Shown here piece by piece: positions 63,621 to 64,000 of a DNA stretch of 64,000 bases (positions are counted from its first letter, which is position 1; each line of letters starts with the position of its first letter). Position numbers and translations under genes: made by a program. The DNA lies in assembly GCA_009760855.2 (NCBI GenBank), contig WPIO01000007.1, forward strand, positions 8,137,001 through 8,201,000. The letters run 5' to 3'. The notes beneath the pieces are model-generated. The model was not told where the DNA came from and ran no database searches. It saw only the letters and a program-made list of their open reading frames with translations. Source of the DNA: Cristatella mucedo (Eukaryota > Bryozoa > Phylactolaemata > Cristatellidae).

Positions 63621-64000
63621 TGGACAACTGTAATTCCACCTTAACGAGGCAGGCAAAAACATTCCACCACTGCTACAGCTTGCCAGCTGCTAGAGTTAGT
63701 CATCAACATGGCCACCGCACCAGTCTTTTCATCCAAGAAATAAATAGACCGCTTGAAAGGCTGCCGTTGCTACCCCTCAATCAGCACAAGTCACTACAGT
63801 TCCGATTTTAAAGCCTGCTTAATCTTCACTTCCGGTATCAAGCTAAGCAGATCCTGCAAAACTGCTTACTCATTTTCATATGTAGCCACATCTGCTCTAA
63901 TAGTTGAAATATAACATCGTAGTCTGGATTCAAAATAGGTCTTAATTTCATTATCAAACCAAGTTAAACCTAATTTTGAATACTTTTTCATTTTTCCTTT

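Overview
This is a piece of an invertebrate animal nuclear genome. The genes are split by long introns with GT-AG boundaries. Intergenic and intronic DNA is packed with LINE and SINE copies and simple repeats, and CpG-rich, GC-rich stretches surround a single-exon developmental gene. There are no operons, bacterial genes, CRISPR arrays or rRNA genes. I cannot name the species. The repeat spectrum would fit a lophotrochozoan, but that is inference.

Layout. (1) Positions 1 to about 20,945, minus strand: seven coding exons of an RNF126/RNF115-type RING E3 ubiquitin ligase. I assembled them from splice sites, matching intron phases and family motifs. The gene starts at 20,920 next to a palindromic CRE (TGACGTCA), and its last exon(s) lie beyond the left edge. 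Its introns hold most of the LINE, SINE, Tc1 and microsatellite debris in that interval. (2) About 21,000 to 31,500: repeat-rich intergenic DNA with several antisense LINE copies, a long GA tract and one weak small ORF. (3) About 31,550 to 35,700: a GC-rich, CpG-rich block holding an intact intronless Frizzled gene (plus strand, 32,615 to 34,471, 618 aa), closest to the FZD1/2/7 class. (4) About 35,700 to 56,500: mixed intergenic DNA with LINEs, a SPIN-like hAT MITE at 43,813 to 43,999, tandem arrays and a few weakly supported exons. (5) 56,544 to the right edge, minus strand: the last two coding exons of a PFTAIRE-type cyclin-dependent kinase (CDK14/CDK15, fly Eip63E type). Its upstream exons lie beyond the window.

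How the genes relate. Frizzled is the Wnt receptor. CDK14 with cyclin Y phosphorylates the Wnt co-receptor LRP6. From memory, FZD1 and CDK14 are neighbours in human, as are FZD7 and CDK15. This window may therefore preserve an old Frizzled-PFTAIRE kinase linkage, which I consider its most interesting gene-level feature. The most striking mobile element is the short hAT element, whose ends and interior look like the horizontally transferred SPIN family and which has a near-perfect 8-bp target-site duplication.

Repeats. One dominant L2/CR1-like LINE family ends in a hairpin (AAAGCGCC ... GGCGCTTT) followed by an ATT-repeat tail. A tRNA-derived SINE family carries a related 3' hairpin, which suggests the LINE mobilises it. 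A second tRNA-like SINE family has a different body. Most lines of open reading frame seen here are LINE debris or GC-driven shadows of Frizzled.
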